Notes under the pieces: generated by a model
What the model was told of the DNA's origin: nothing
Seen by the model: the letters and a program-made list of their open reading frames with translations, nothing else
Databases searched by the model: none
NCBI GenBank assembly: GCA_947481635.1
Contig: CANKHJ010000007.1
Coordinates: 1 to 54,102, forward strand
DNA length: 54,102 nucleotides
From: Bradyrhizobiaceae bacterium
Lineage (GTDB): Bacteria > Pseudomonadota > Alphaproteobacteria > Rhizobiales > Xanthobacteraceae
Direction of reading: 5' to 3'
Made by a program: the position numbers and the translations under genes
Part shown: positions 46,191 through 54,102 of the stretch, in pieces
Position numbering within the stretch: the first letter of the stretch is position 1
Layout of the letters: each line of letters starts with the position of its first letter

Positions 46191-46247
46191 CATCCACGTC
46201 TTCTCTGCCGTAAGCAAGACGTGGATGGCCGGAACAAGTCCGGCCAT
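46191..46247. repeat. tandem intergenic hairpins
   Basis: First: perfect 12-bp stem, catccacgtctt (46191-46202) with aagacgtggatg (46216-46227). Second: atggccgga (46225-46233) with tccggccat (46239-46247), loop acaag. They overlap by three bases, so they may be alternative folds. They lie between the convergent binding-protein and LysR genes and may help terminate transcription from either side. Confidence 0.7.
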
Positions 46248-46295
46248 GACGGCTGAGAGAGTGCGCCCGCTTCTTCCTAGCGCGTGGAAAGCGGA

Positions 46296-47231
46296 CTAAA
46301 CCACAAAACCGGTGGAGCTCAGCGAGGCGCGCGACTCACCCTGGCCTTCGGCCGTCGGCGAACGCAGCACGACGGCAATATCGTCGGCGAGCTGCTCGAG
46401 CGCTTCGCGGTTCGCGCCCTCACGCAGGTAGATGCCACAATAAAGCTGCGGCAGCTTCGGGAGCGGCGCGTCTTCCCAGATCTGGAGTTCGGTCCAGACA
46501 TTACGGGCATAGCCGAGGTCCATCATGCTGCGGATCAGCACCATGGTTCCGAAGCCGACCGCGACCGCCGTCTGCAACGCGACCAGGCTCGGCGCAGTGA
46601 AGACGAATTCGAAATCGCGGCCCGCCTGATACAGCGCGGAGACCGCGGCCTGGTGATACGGGCAACCCTCACCGCGCGACACCAGCGGGATCGGGCCCTT
46701 TGGATCGATGTTGGTCGCCTCGCTGCGAATCCACACCGCCTCTTCGGTCCAGAAATGCCGCGGCTCATAGGCCGGCTGCGACACGACGATGCCGACCACA
46801 ACATCGAGATCGCCGCCGCGCAATTCGCGCATCAGGTCATCGAGCTGTCCGCTGCGTACGTTGAAGCGCACGTCAGGACGACGGATATGGAACTTGGCTA
46901 GCACCGACGCGATGCGCGCGCCGGCGAAATCCGCAGGAATGCCGATGCGCAGCATCTGCGACGATGGGCGCGACGAGGCAAGATGCAGGATCTGATCGTT
47001 GATCGAGAGCAGCCGGCGCGCATATTCGACCACGACTTCGCCACGCGGCGTCAGCGTGACACCCGGCGCGCTCTTGTCGAGCAATTCGCCGCCGAGCAGG
47101 AACTGAAGGCGCTTGATCTGCGCACTCACCGCCGGCTGGGTCACCCCGAGCATCACCGCGGCGCGGGTGAAACTGCGCAACTCCACGACGGCTACCAAGG
47201 TCCGCAAAAGATCGGTCGGAATATTCAACAT
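46296..47231 (-). CDS. LysR-family transcriptional regulator
   Basis: A 311-residue LysR protein: N-terminal winged helix (LRTLVAVVELRSFTRAAVMLGVTQPAVSAQIKRL), linker helix and a two-lobe effector domain. I chose ATG 47231, which has GAGGAG five bases ahead; a GTG six bases earlier overlaps that site. It is convergent with the NMT1-type gene, not divergent from an obvious target. The 236-base upstream region before the thiolase gene may hold its promoter and operator. Confidence 0.9.
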   Translation of the reverse strand: MLNIPTDLLRTLVAVVELRSFTRAAVMLGVTQPAVSAQIKRLQFLLGGELLDKSAPGVTLTPRGEVVVEYARRLLSINDQILHLASSRPSSQMLRIGIPADFAGARIASVLAKFHIRRPDVRFNVRSGQLDDLMRELRGGDLDVVVGIVVSQPAYEPRHFWTEEAVWIRSEATNIDPKGPIPLVSRGEGCPYHQAAVSALYQAGRDFEFVFTAPSLVALQTAVAVGFGTMVLIRSMMDLGYARNVWTELQIWEDAPLPKLPQLYCGIYLREGANREALEQLADDIAVVLRSPTAEGQGESRASLSSTGFVV

Positions 47232-47467
47232 GGCCACTCCTCATCGCCCTTGCCCCGCGCAAGAGATCGATGCTGCCTGCTAGAGATCCCCACCCCTGGT
47301 CGTCGCGATCTGCGCCGCGTCTGTGATTCAAGGAAGTGACGCTAATCTATTCGCGTCATCACCGAGTGTCATCATAGTCATGAGTTTTGATGATTGTGCA
47401 ATTCGGGAAAACCGCCGGTGTGGAAAGCCGTTGACGCGGCCTCGCTGAGACTTGCGCGTGTACCGGA

Positions 47468-48634
47468 TCACTTGATCCGTTCAAGTATGCTCACATAGTT
47501 CGCAACTGCGGTTCCGCCCATGTTGAACAGGCCTGCAAGTTTCGCATTCGGGACCTGCATTCCACCCGCGGTGCCTGTGAGTTGCATCGCCGCCAGCGCA
47601 TGCATCGACACGCCGGTTGCGCCAATCGGATGGCCTTTGGCCTTGAGGCCACCCGACGGATTCACCGGTAATTGGCCGGCTTTCTCGGTGATTCCATCCG
47701 CGATGGCGCGGGCGCCCTGCCCCTGCGGCACCAGACCCATCGCCTCATACTCGATCAATTCGGCGATCGTGAAACAGTCATGGGTCTCGACGAAGGACAG
47801 GTCGGCAAGCGACGTTCCTGCGCTGGCGTGGGCGCGCTTCCAGGCCTCGCTGCATCCCTCGAATAGCAGGATGTCGCGCCGGCTCATCGGCAGAAAATCC
47901 TGCACGTGCTCGGCCGCGCGGAACGCAACGGCCTTGCCGAGCTGCAGCGCCGTTTCGACATCGGCGAGCACCAAGGCCGCCGCGCCATCCGACACCAGCG
48001 AGCAATCGGTACGCTTGAGCGGACCCGCAACACGCGGATTCTTCTCGCTCTCGGTTCGACAAAAGTCGTAACCGAGGTCCTTGCGGATCTGCGCATAGGG
48101 GTTGGCGACACCGTTGCGATGATTCTTGGCCGCGATGCGCGCCAGCGCGTCGGACTGATCGCCCCAACGTTGGAAATACAGCGCGGCAATCTTGCCGAAG
48201 ATGCCGGCAAAGCCGCCGTCTATGTCGGCTTCCTCACATACGTAGGACGCCTTGAGCAGGTTCCGCCCGATGTCGGGGCCGGGCGTCGTGGTCATCTGCT
48301 CGACACCGACCGCGAGCACGATGCGCGCGGAACGCGCCGCGATCGCCCTCAACCCCTGGTGGACGGCCGCGGAACCGGTGGCGCAGGCATTCTCAACCCG
48401 TGTGGCTCGCTTGAAGCGCAGGTCGGGCGAGGCCTGCAGCACCAGCGAAGCGGTAAAATCCTGCGCCGAGAACCCCGCATTGAAGTGCCCCAGCACGATC
48501 TCGTCGACATCAGCGGGCGCGACGCCGGCATCCGCCAGGGCGTCGGTGGCCACCCGGACAATCAGGCTTTCCACCGTCTCGCCGTCGAGCCGGCCAAAGG
48601 GGGTATGGGCCCAGCCCACGATACAACCGGTCAT
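47468..48634 (-). CDS. thiolase-family protein (acetyl-CoA acetyltransferase)
   Basis: A 388-residue thiolase-fold protein with nucleophile Cys in ENACATGSAAVH and the late GHPIGATGVSM (His) motif. This sequence type groups with SCP2/SCPx-like and unassigned thiolases rather than with classical PhaA/FadA, because it has HDCFTIAELIEYEAMGLVPQG instead of the GGAIALGHPLG pattern. Acyl-CoA substrate not known. The start has a GGGAGG site. Divergent from the carboxypeptidase gene. Confidence 0.87.
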   Translation of the reverse strand: MTGCIVGWAHTPFGRLDGETVESLIVRVATDALADAGVAPADVDEIVLGHFNAGFSAQDFTASLVLQASPDLRFKRATRVENACATGSAAVHQGLRAIAARSARIVLAVGVEQMTTTPGPDIGRNLLKASYVCEEADIDGGFAGIFGKIAALYFQRWGDQSDALARIAAKNHRNGVANPYAQIRKDLGYDFCRTESEKNPRVAGPLKRTDCSLVSDGAAALVLADVETALQLGKAVAFRAAEHVQDFLPMSRRDILLFEGCSEAWKRAHASAGTSLADLSFVETHDCFTIAELIEYEAMGLVPQGQGARAIADGITEKAGQLPVNPSGGLKAKGHPIGATGVSMHALAAMQLTGTAGGMQVPNAKLAGLFNMGGTAVANYVSILERIK

Positions 48635-48848
48635 GGTCGCCTCCCAATCAGGACATTTTAGCCGCGTCCGCCGAATTTTGGACGCTTTCCTTTAGGATGA
48701 ACAGGGCGAGGCAGCTGGCCGAGGGGGAAAACCCGCGCAAAGGATTTTGCGTCGGGAGCCTCATTCGGTTAAATGGACTGGCCTTTCCGTCCTTGAGCTT
48801 GCAAGTGCGAGGCCCGAATTGATCGACCGGACCGCGACGACGCCATTT

Positions 48849-50195
48849 ATGCTGCGCATCGCCTGCGCGGCCGCAGCCGTCGCCGTGGTGTCGCTCCTCG
48901 GTGCCCCCAAAGCCCGTGCCGGCGCTGAAGCACAAATCCTGATCGAGGCCAGCACCGGCAAGGTGCTGCACGCGGAAAACGCCGGCTACCCCTGGTACCC
49001 GGCCTCCATCACCAAGGTGATGACCACCTACGTCACGCTGCGCGCGATGAAGGAAGGGCGCCTCACTCCCGACTCGCTGCTGACCGTATCGACCACCGCG
49101 GCAGCCGAGCCTCCGTCCAAGATGGGCTTCAAGCCGGGCACCCAGCTTACGGTCGATAACGCCCTCAAGATGATGATGGTGAAGTCGGCCAACGACATGG
49201 CGGTCGTTCTGGCTGAAGGCGTCGCCGGCTCGATCGACAATTTCTCGGAAGAAATGAACCGCACCGCGCGGCGCCTCGGCATGACGCAGACGCATTACGT
49301 CAATCCGAACGGACTGCCCGCGGATGGACAAGTGTCGTCGGCACGCGATCTCGCGATCCTGGCGCGCGCGATCATCAAGGAATTCCCCGAATACGATTTC
49401 TACTGGAACACGCCCGCGATCAAATTCGGCAAGCGCACCACCCGCAATTTCAACGCACTGATCGATCGCTATCCAGGTGCTGACGGCATGAAGACCGGCT
49501 TCATCTGCGCGTCGGGTTTCAATCTCATGGCCACCGCCACGCGCGACGGCCGCCAACTGATCGCCGTCGTGCTTGGCGCGCCGTCGTCGCCGGTGCGCGC
49601 GGCCAAGGCCGCTCAATTGCTCGAACGCGGCTTCAACGGCCCGACCCTGAGCTGGCTGACGCCGGCGCTTGGCACGGTCGATGCTCTCGCCACGGTCGAC
49701 GCGTCGCCGCCCAATCTGCGCGAGGAAATGTGCGGCAAGAATCGCCGACGTCCCGCTGCCGAGACCGACGACGACAGTGAGAGCGAGACGATCGCCGGTA
49801 GCGATCCGGGTCAGGAAACACCGCTGGCATTGTCGCTCACGAGCGCCAGGCCCGCGACCGCGCGTGGCGCCGACCTGATCGCTCCCGCGGGCGGCACGCC
49901 GTCCCAGGTGGTCGAAGTCTATCTCGGTCCGTCACGCAAGAAGGGCCAGCCCGTGACGCAACTGGCCTCGGCCGGTGCGGCGGGCGGCACGGTGCGCCTG
50001 CCGGTCGCACGGCCCGGCCAGATCGCCGCCGGCACCGAAGCGGCAAAGCGTCCGACCATGGCTGCCGCCGGCGCCATGCCGTGGACCAGCTTCAGCGCCA
50101 CTTCGCTCGCCGAAAGTCCGCCGCCGGCGCTCGCCGTGGCGGCAACCGACGCGGTGCCGATGCCGCGCCGGCGTCCCAAAGCCGCCCCGCGCTGA
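48849..50195 (+). CDS. D-alanyl-D-alanine carboxypeptidase
   Basis: Class C low-mass penicillin-binding protein that trims peptidoglycan pentapeptides. From ATG 48849 the 448-residue protein has a signal peptide (about 1-24), Ser53 in SITK (53-56), SAN (113-115) and KTG (215-217), so the active site is complete. A Pro/Ala-rich C-terminal tail of about 150 residues extends beyond the S11 core and contains VVEVYLGPSRKKGQP. The start is not certain: the ribosome-binding site is weak and a TTG further up is possible. Confidence 0.9.
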   Translation: MLRIACAAAAVAVVSLLGAPKARAGAEAQILIEASTGKVLHAENAGYPWYPASITKVMTTYVTLRAMKEGRLTPDSLLTVSTTAAAEPPSKMGFKPGTQLTVDNALKMMMVKSANDMAVVLAEGVAGSIDNFSEEMNRTARRLGMTQTHYVNPNGLPADGQVSSARDLAILARAIIKEFPEYDFYWNTPAIKFGKRTTRNFNALIDRYPGADGMKTGFICASGFNLMATATRDGRQLIAVVLGAPSSPVRAAKAAQLLERGFNGPTLSWLTPALGTVDALATVDASPPNLREEMCGKNRRRPAAETDDDSESETIAGSDPGQETPLALSLTSARPATARGADLIAPAGGTPSQVVEVYLGPSRKKGQPVTQLASAGAAGGTVRLPVARPGQIAAGTEAAKRPTMAAAGAMPWTSFSATSLAESPPPALAVAATDAVPMPRRRPKAAPR

Positions 50196-50305
50196 GCGCG
50201 GTTCGCGTCTCCCCATACCTCTTGCCAGCAGCGGCGCATTTGCCCGATGCTCTGACATAATGGATCGCGACGTCGCGCATGACGGCGACGCAGAGGGGAG
50301 ACGCC

Positions 50306-51997
50306 ATGGACCGGATCTGGCTCAAGCATTACCCACCGGGAGTGCCCGCCGACATCGACGCCGCGCAATATCCATCGATCGTCGCGATGCTGGAAGAGAG
50401 CTTCGCGAAGTATAGCGAGCGCAAGTCCTTCATCTGCATGGACAAGGCGATCACCTATCGCGAACTCGATGAAGCCTCGCAGGCGCTCGGCGCCTGGCTG
50501 CAAAGCAAGGGGCTGAAGCCCGGCGCGCGCGTCGCGATCATGATGCCGAACATCCTGCAAAATCCGGTCGCGATCGCGGCGGCGCTCCGTGCCGGCTATG
50601 TGGTGGTGAACGTCAATCCGCTCTACACGCCACGCGAGCTCGAAATTCAGTTGAAGGATTCCGGCGCCGAGGTGGTCCTGGTGCTGGAGAATTTCGCCAA
50701 GACCGTGCAGGACGCGATCGCAGCCACCGCAGTGAAGCACGTCGTGGTCGCAACCATGGGCGACATGCTCGGGCTGCTGAAGGGAACGATCGTCAACTTG
50801 GTGGTGCGCCGGGTGAAGAAGATGGTGCCGGCCTTCTCGCTGCCGGACGCCACCTCGTTCAACGATGCGCTCGCGGCGGGACGAAAGCTGACGCTCAACA
50901 AGCCGAAAATCGGCCCGGACGACATCGCGTTCCTGCAATATACCGGCGGCACCACCGGCGTATCGAAAGGCGCGGTGCTGCTGCATCGTAATGTCGTGGC
51001 CAACACGCTGCAGGCCGATGCCTTCCAGCAGCCGATCCTGGCGCGTGGGCCGGCGGTCGAGCAGCTCACCATCGTCACCGCGCTGCCGCTCTATCATATC
51101 TTCGCGCTGACCGCGTGTTTCCTGGTTGGCACCCATAGCGGCGCGGTGTGCCTGCTGATCCCGAACCCGCGCGACATTCCAGGCTTCGTCAAGGAATTGC
51201 AGAAATACAAGGTGAACTGCTTCCCGGCGGTGAACACGCTGTTCAACGCGCTGCTGCATCATCCGGACTTCGGCAAGATCGACTGGAGCATGCTCAAATC
51301 CTGCGTCGGCGGCGGCATGGCGGTGCAGAAGGCGACGGCCGATGCATGGCTCAAGGCCACAGGCATCCTGATCTGCGAAGCCTATGGCCTATCGGAGACC
51401 TCGCCCGGCCTCACCGGCAATCGCGGCGACATCACCGAATTCTCCGGCACGATTGGATTCCCGTTCCCCTCGACCGAGATCGCGATCCGCGACGATGCCA
51501 ATAACGAAGTGCCGCTTGGTCAACCGGGCGAGATCTGTGCGCGCGGGCCGCAGGTGATGGCCGGCTATTGGAACCGGCCGGATGAGACCGCGAAGGTGAT
51601 GACGCCGGACGGTTTCTTCCGAACCGGCGACATCGGTGTGATGGACGAGAAGGGCCAGGTCACCATCGTGGATCGCAAGAAGGACATGGTGCTGGTGTCG
51701 GGCTTCAACGTCTACCCGAGCGAAGTCGAGGCGGTGGTCTCGGGCCATCCCGGCGTGCTCGAATGCGCCGTGGTCGGCGTGCCCGATCCGCGCAGCGGTG
51801 AAGCGGTGAAGCTGTTCGTGGTGAAAAAAGACCCGATGCTGACCAAGGAAATCCTGCTTGAATTCTGCCACAAGCAGCTTGCTGCCTATAAAGTGCCGAA
51901 GAGCATCGAATTCCGTACCGACCTGCCGAAGACCAATGTCGGCAAGATCCTGCGCCGCGCGCTGCGCGACGAACCGCAACAGGCCAAAGCCGCATGA
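50306..51997 (+). CDS. fadD: long-chain fatty-acid--CoA ligase
   Basis: Activates fatty acids to acyl-CoA with ATP. The 563-residue protein shows the AMP-binding motif YTGGTTGVSK (212-221), EAYGLSETSPG and the late GFFRTGDIGVMDEKGQVTIVDRKKDMVLVSG with the NVGKILRR lysine near the end. Start ATG 50306 with GAGGGGAG ahead. Its stop overlaps the DUF924 start (ATGA). Confidence 0.92.
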   Translation: MDRIWLKHYPPGVPADIDAAQYPSIVAMLEESFAKYSERKSFICMDKAITYRELDEASQALGAWLQSKGLKPGARVAIMMPNILQNPVAIAAALRAGYVVVNVNPLYTPRELEIQLKDSGAEVVLVLENFAKTVQDAIAATAVKHVVVATMGDMLGLLKGTIVNLVVRRVKKMVPAFSLPDATSFNDALAAGRKLTLNKPKIGPDDIAFLQYTGGTTGVSKGAVLLHRNVVANTLQADAFQQPILARGPAVEQLTIVTALPLYHIFALTACFLVGTHSGAVCLLIPNPRDIPGFVKELQKYKVNCFPAVNTLFNALLHHPDFGKIDWSMLKSCVGGGMAVQKATADAWLKATGILICEAYGLSETSPGLTGNRGDITEFSGTIGFPFPSTEIAIRDDANNEVPLGQPGEICARGPQVMAGYWNRPDETAKVMTPDGFFRTGDIGVMDEKGQVTIVDRKKDMVLVSGFNVYPSEVEAVVSGHPGVLECAVVGVPDPRSGEAVKLFVVKKDPMLTKEILLEFCHKQLAAYKVPKSIEFRTDLPKTNVGKILRRALRDEPQQAKAA

Positions 51998-52560
51998 ACG
52001 ACGCGTCGCATCTTTTGAACGTCGTTCAGCCGGACGACGTGCTGACCTTCTGGCGCGAAGCGGGGCGTGAGAAGTGGTTCACCAAGAACGCTGACTTCGA
52101 CGCCGAGATCACAGCGCGCTTCCTGCCGACCTATGAGGCCGCGGCAGCCGGCAAGCTCGGCGCGTGGGAAGCGACGCCGGAGGGCGCGCTCGCGTTGACC
52201 ATCGTGCTCGACCAGTTCCCGCGCAACATGTTCCGCCAGTCGCGGCGCGCTTGGGACGCCGATCCGCAGGCGCGCGACGTCGCGGAACGCGCAATGGCGC
52301 GCGGCTTCGACACGCAGGTGCCGCGCGGCGAATGCGGCTTCCTCTATCTCCCGTTGATGCATTCGGAATCGCTGGCAGACCAGGAGCGTTGCGTTGCGCT
52401 TTACCGGCCGCTCGGAAATCCCGACGCCCTCAAGTTCGCCGAAATCCACCGCGACATCATCGCGAAGTTCGGCCGCTTCCCGCACCGCAATCCGGTGCTC
52501 GGCCGTACGACCACGCCTGAGGAACAAGCCTTCCTGGACAACGATGGTTTCGCCGGGTGA
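51994..52560 (+). CDS. DUF924-family protein
   Basis: A 188-residue all-alpha protein of DUF924, with VLTFWREAGREKWFTKNADFD, IVLDQFPRNMFR and GFLYLPLMHSESL. The family has TPR-like helices and unknown function. It overlaps fadD by four bases and is translationally coupled to it. Confidence 0.9.
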   Translation: MNDASHLLNVVQPDDVLTFWREAGREKWFTKNADFDAEITARFLPTYEAAAAGKLGAWEATPEGALALTIVLDQFPRNMFRQSRRAWDADPQARDVAERAMARGFDTQVPRGECGFLYLPLMHSESLADQERCVALYRPLGNPDALKFAEIHRDIIAKFGRFPHRNPVLGRTTTPEEQAFLDNDGFAG

Positions 52561-52649
52561 CGCTGGCTCTCCCTGTTACATTTGAATAATATGGTCAGAA
52601 TGTCGCAGCCGCGCCCATGATCGCGCGGCGCGCCTTCAGGGAGCGAAAC

Positions 52650-53609
52650 ATGTCTTTCACCCTCGTCCGGCCGTTGTTCGCCGCCATCATCGCCTGCGCT
52701 CTCGGCGCTTCGGCAGCGCATGCGCAGGAGCTCAAGCTCATCGCGCCCGCGGCACCCGGCGGTGGCTGGGACCAGACCGCGCGCGCGCTGCAGCAGGCGA
52801 TGGTTGCCGCAGGCGCAGCGAAGAGCGTCCAGGTGGTCAACATCCCCGGCGCGGGCGGCGCCGTCGGCCTTGCGCAATTCGTCAATGCCGGCAAGGGCGA
52901 CGGCAATCAGCTGATGGTCAATGGTTTCGTCATGGTCGGCGCGCTGATCCTCGCGAAGTCGCCGGTGACACTCGAGCAGGTGACGCCGATCGCGCGCATC
53001 ACCGAGGAGACGCAGGTGATCGTCGTGCCGGCCAACTCGCCGATCAAGACAGCCCAGGATCTCGCCGCCGCGGTGAAAGCCGATGTCAGCAAGATCACCT
53101 GGGCCGGCGGTTCGGCCGGCGGCGTCGATCACATCACCGCCGCGCTATTCGCTGCCCAGGCCGGCGCGGATGCATCGAAGGTGAACTACGTGCCGTTCTC
53201 CGGCGGCGGCGAGTCGCTGGCCGCGATCCTCGGCGGCAAGGTGACGGCGGGGATTTCCGGCTTCGGCGAATATGAGGGACAGATCAAATCCGGCCGGATG
53301 CGCGCGATCGGCGTGACGTCGCAGCAACGCCTGCCTGGAATCGACGTGCCGACCTTCAAGGAACAGGGCATCGACCTCGTCATCACCAACTGGCGTTCGA
53401 TCGTCGCGCCCCCCGGCCTGTCGCCGGCGCAGACCAAGGCGCTCAGCGATGCGGTCGATAAGACGGTGAAGTCGGCGGCATGGAAGGAACAGCTTAAGCA
53501 GAAGGGCTGGGACGATGCGTATCTTCCAGGCGAGCCGTTCGCCGCGTTCCTCAAGGATGAGCAAGTCCGCGTCGCGGCCGTGATGAAGTCGGCGGGACTG
53601 GTGAAATAG
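52650..53609 (+). CDS. TTT-family substrate-binding protein (TctC-like)
   Basis: A 319-residue periplasmic binding protein with signal peptide (about 1-24, ASAAHAQ), IAPAAPGGGWDQTARALQQAM and NIPGAGGAVGLAQF. Start ATG 52650 with AGGGAG ahead. It is followed 56 bases later by a tctB gene, so it belongs to a full tripartite tricarboxylate transporter whose tctA lies beyond the window. Ligand unknown. Confidence 0.9.
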   Translation: MSFTLVRPLFAAIIACALGASAAHAQELKLIAPAAPGGGWDQTARALQQAMVAAGAAKSVQVVNIPGAGGAVGLAQFVNAGKGDGNQLMVNGFVMVGALILAKSPVTLEQVTPIARITEETQVIVVPANSPIKTAQDLAAAVKADVSKITWAGGSAGGVDHITAALFAAQAGADASKVNYVPFSGGGESLAAILGGKVTAGISGFGEYEGQIKSGRMRAIGVTSQQRLPGIDVPTFKEQGIDLVITNWRSIVAPPGLSPAQTKALSDAVDKTVKSAAWKEQLKQKGWDDAYLPGEPFAAFLKDEQVRVAAVMKSAGLVK

Positions 53610-53665
53610 TTTTCTGCACTGCTCCGTTTGCGGAGCGGTCGACCGAGCAGCGGTCGGGAGGCGAT

Positions 53666-54102
53666 GTGGACGCACAATTCACGACGCGGAAGCCCGACGT
53701 CGCAGGTCTCGCTATCGCCGCCGGACTGCTGTTGATCGCCGCGATTATCGCGATCGATTCCTCGCGCCTCCAGATCTCTTCCACCTACGGCATGGGGCCG
53801 AAGGTCGTGCCGTTCGTGATGGCGGCTGGCCTCGCTTTGCTCGGCCTCGGCAATGCCATCGCGGCCTGGCGCGGCGACCTGCCGGCGCGCGATGACTATG
53901 ACCCGCGCGCGATTCTCCTCATCCTCGGCGGACTCTTGGCGCTGATCGCCGTCATCGGCCTCGGCGGCGGCTTCATCATCGCGGTGACAATCCTGTTTAC
54001 CGCGACATCGGCCGCGTTCGATCGCCGCGCTGTCGCAACCGATATTGCGCTCGGCTTCGCGCTTGGGCTGGTCGCCTATCTCATGTTCGATAAGCTGCTC
54101 TC
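53666..54102 (+). CDS. tctB: TTT transporter small permease subunit (TctB-like), partial
   Basis: Starts at GTG 53666 with GGGAGG about five bases ahead and runs off the right edge without a stop. The 145 readable residues have a short cytoplasmic start, helix 1 (AGLAIAAGLLLIAAIIAID), the family motif STYGMGPKVVPFVMA, helix 2, and two further helices. A full-length TctB is about 150-160 residues, so only the tail is missing. Confidence 0.87.
   Translation, partial: MDAQFTTRKPDVAGLAIAAGLLLIAAIIAIDSSRLQISSTYGMGPKVVPFVMAAGLALLGLGNAIAAWRGDLPARDDYDPRAILLILGGLLALIAVIGLGGGFIIAVTILFTATSAAFDRRAVATDIALGFALGLVAYLMFDKLL

Overview
The window is about 54 kb of high-GC, gene-dense bacterial chromosome from an alphaproteobacterium, most likely of the order Hyphomicrobiales (Rhizobiales) near the Bradyrhizobiaceae/Xanthobacteraceae. 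The evidence is the gene content and order: obgE-proB, ftsE-ftsX-YdcF-plsC, the argH/tlpA divergent pair, lipoprotein-lysA-TIGR02302, a CpdR-like response regulator, stand-alone hisE, two-domain PutA, etfB-etfA beside hbd, a palindromic intergenic repeat typical of this order, and tripartite tricarboxylate transporter (TTT) binding proteins. The species cannot be named from sequence alone.

Layout. 0-3 kb: obgE, proB, a small exported protein with a clear terminator. 3-8.7 kb: a PfkB-type sugar/nucleoside kinase, then the leftward division/envelope cluster ftsE-ftsX-YdcF-plsC, and the rightward zinc-ribbon/DUF3426 protein with cpdR. 8.7-16.4 kb: an orphan TTT binding protein, a gene remnant, TIGR02302, lysA, a lipoprotein, argH, and divergent tlpA. 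16.3-24.1 kb: an unknown protein, an EamA transporter, hbd and etfBA (fatty-acid/beta-oxidation redox), rhomboid protease, cobalamin adenosyltransferase, a twin-TM protein, an epimerase and a host-attachment family protein. 24.4-36.4 kb: chemoreceptor, second EamA transporter, BrkB-family protein, hybrid histidine kinase, GluQ-RS, AlkA-type glycosylase with an esterase, HNH endonuclease, VOC protein, a multidrug MFS transporter fused to a winged-helix domain, an NTF2-like protein and DsbB. 36.5-41.9 kb: tRNA-Leu(CAA), tannase/feruloyl esterase divergent from a LigI-like amidohydrolase, a Cys-rich exported protein, a YqaA-type membrane protein, hisE, and a Tyr/Gly-rich exported protein. 42-54 kb: putA divergent from an NMT1/TauA-like binding protein, a LysR regulator, a thiolase-family protein, a D,D-carboxypeptidase, an acyl-CoA ligase with DUF924, and the first two genes of a TTT transporter running off the right edge.

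Overall this is a mostly core region. I found no CRISPR array, prophage, intact insertion sequence or obvious defence island, and no convincing multi-gene novel system. The observations most worth checking are small and specific: a perfect 11-bp hairpin that sequesters the etfB ribosome-binding site; a 10-bp tandem repeat that throws the YdcF N-terminus out of frame just after a strong start signal; the CATG shared by the argH and tlpA start codons; an MFS exporter carrying a MarR-like winged helix; and a remnant gene beside an orphan TTT binding protein. All start-site choices are from reading ribosome-binding sites and protein N-termini; family calls are from recognised motifs, not from searches.
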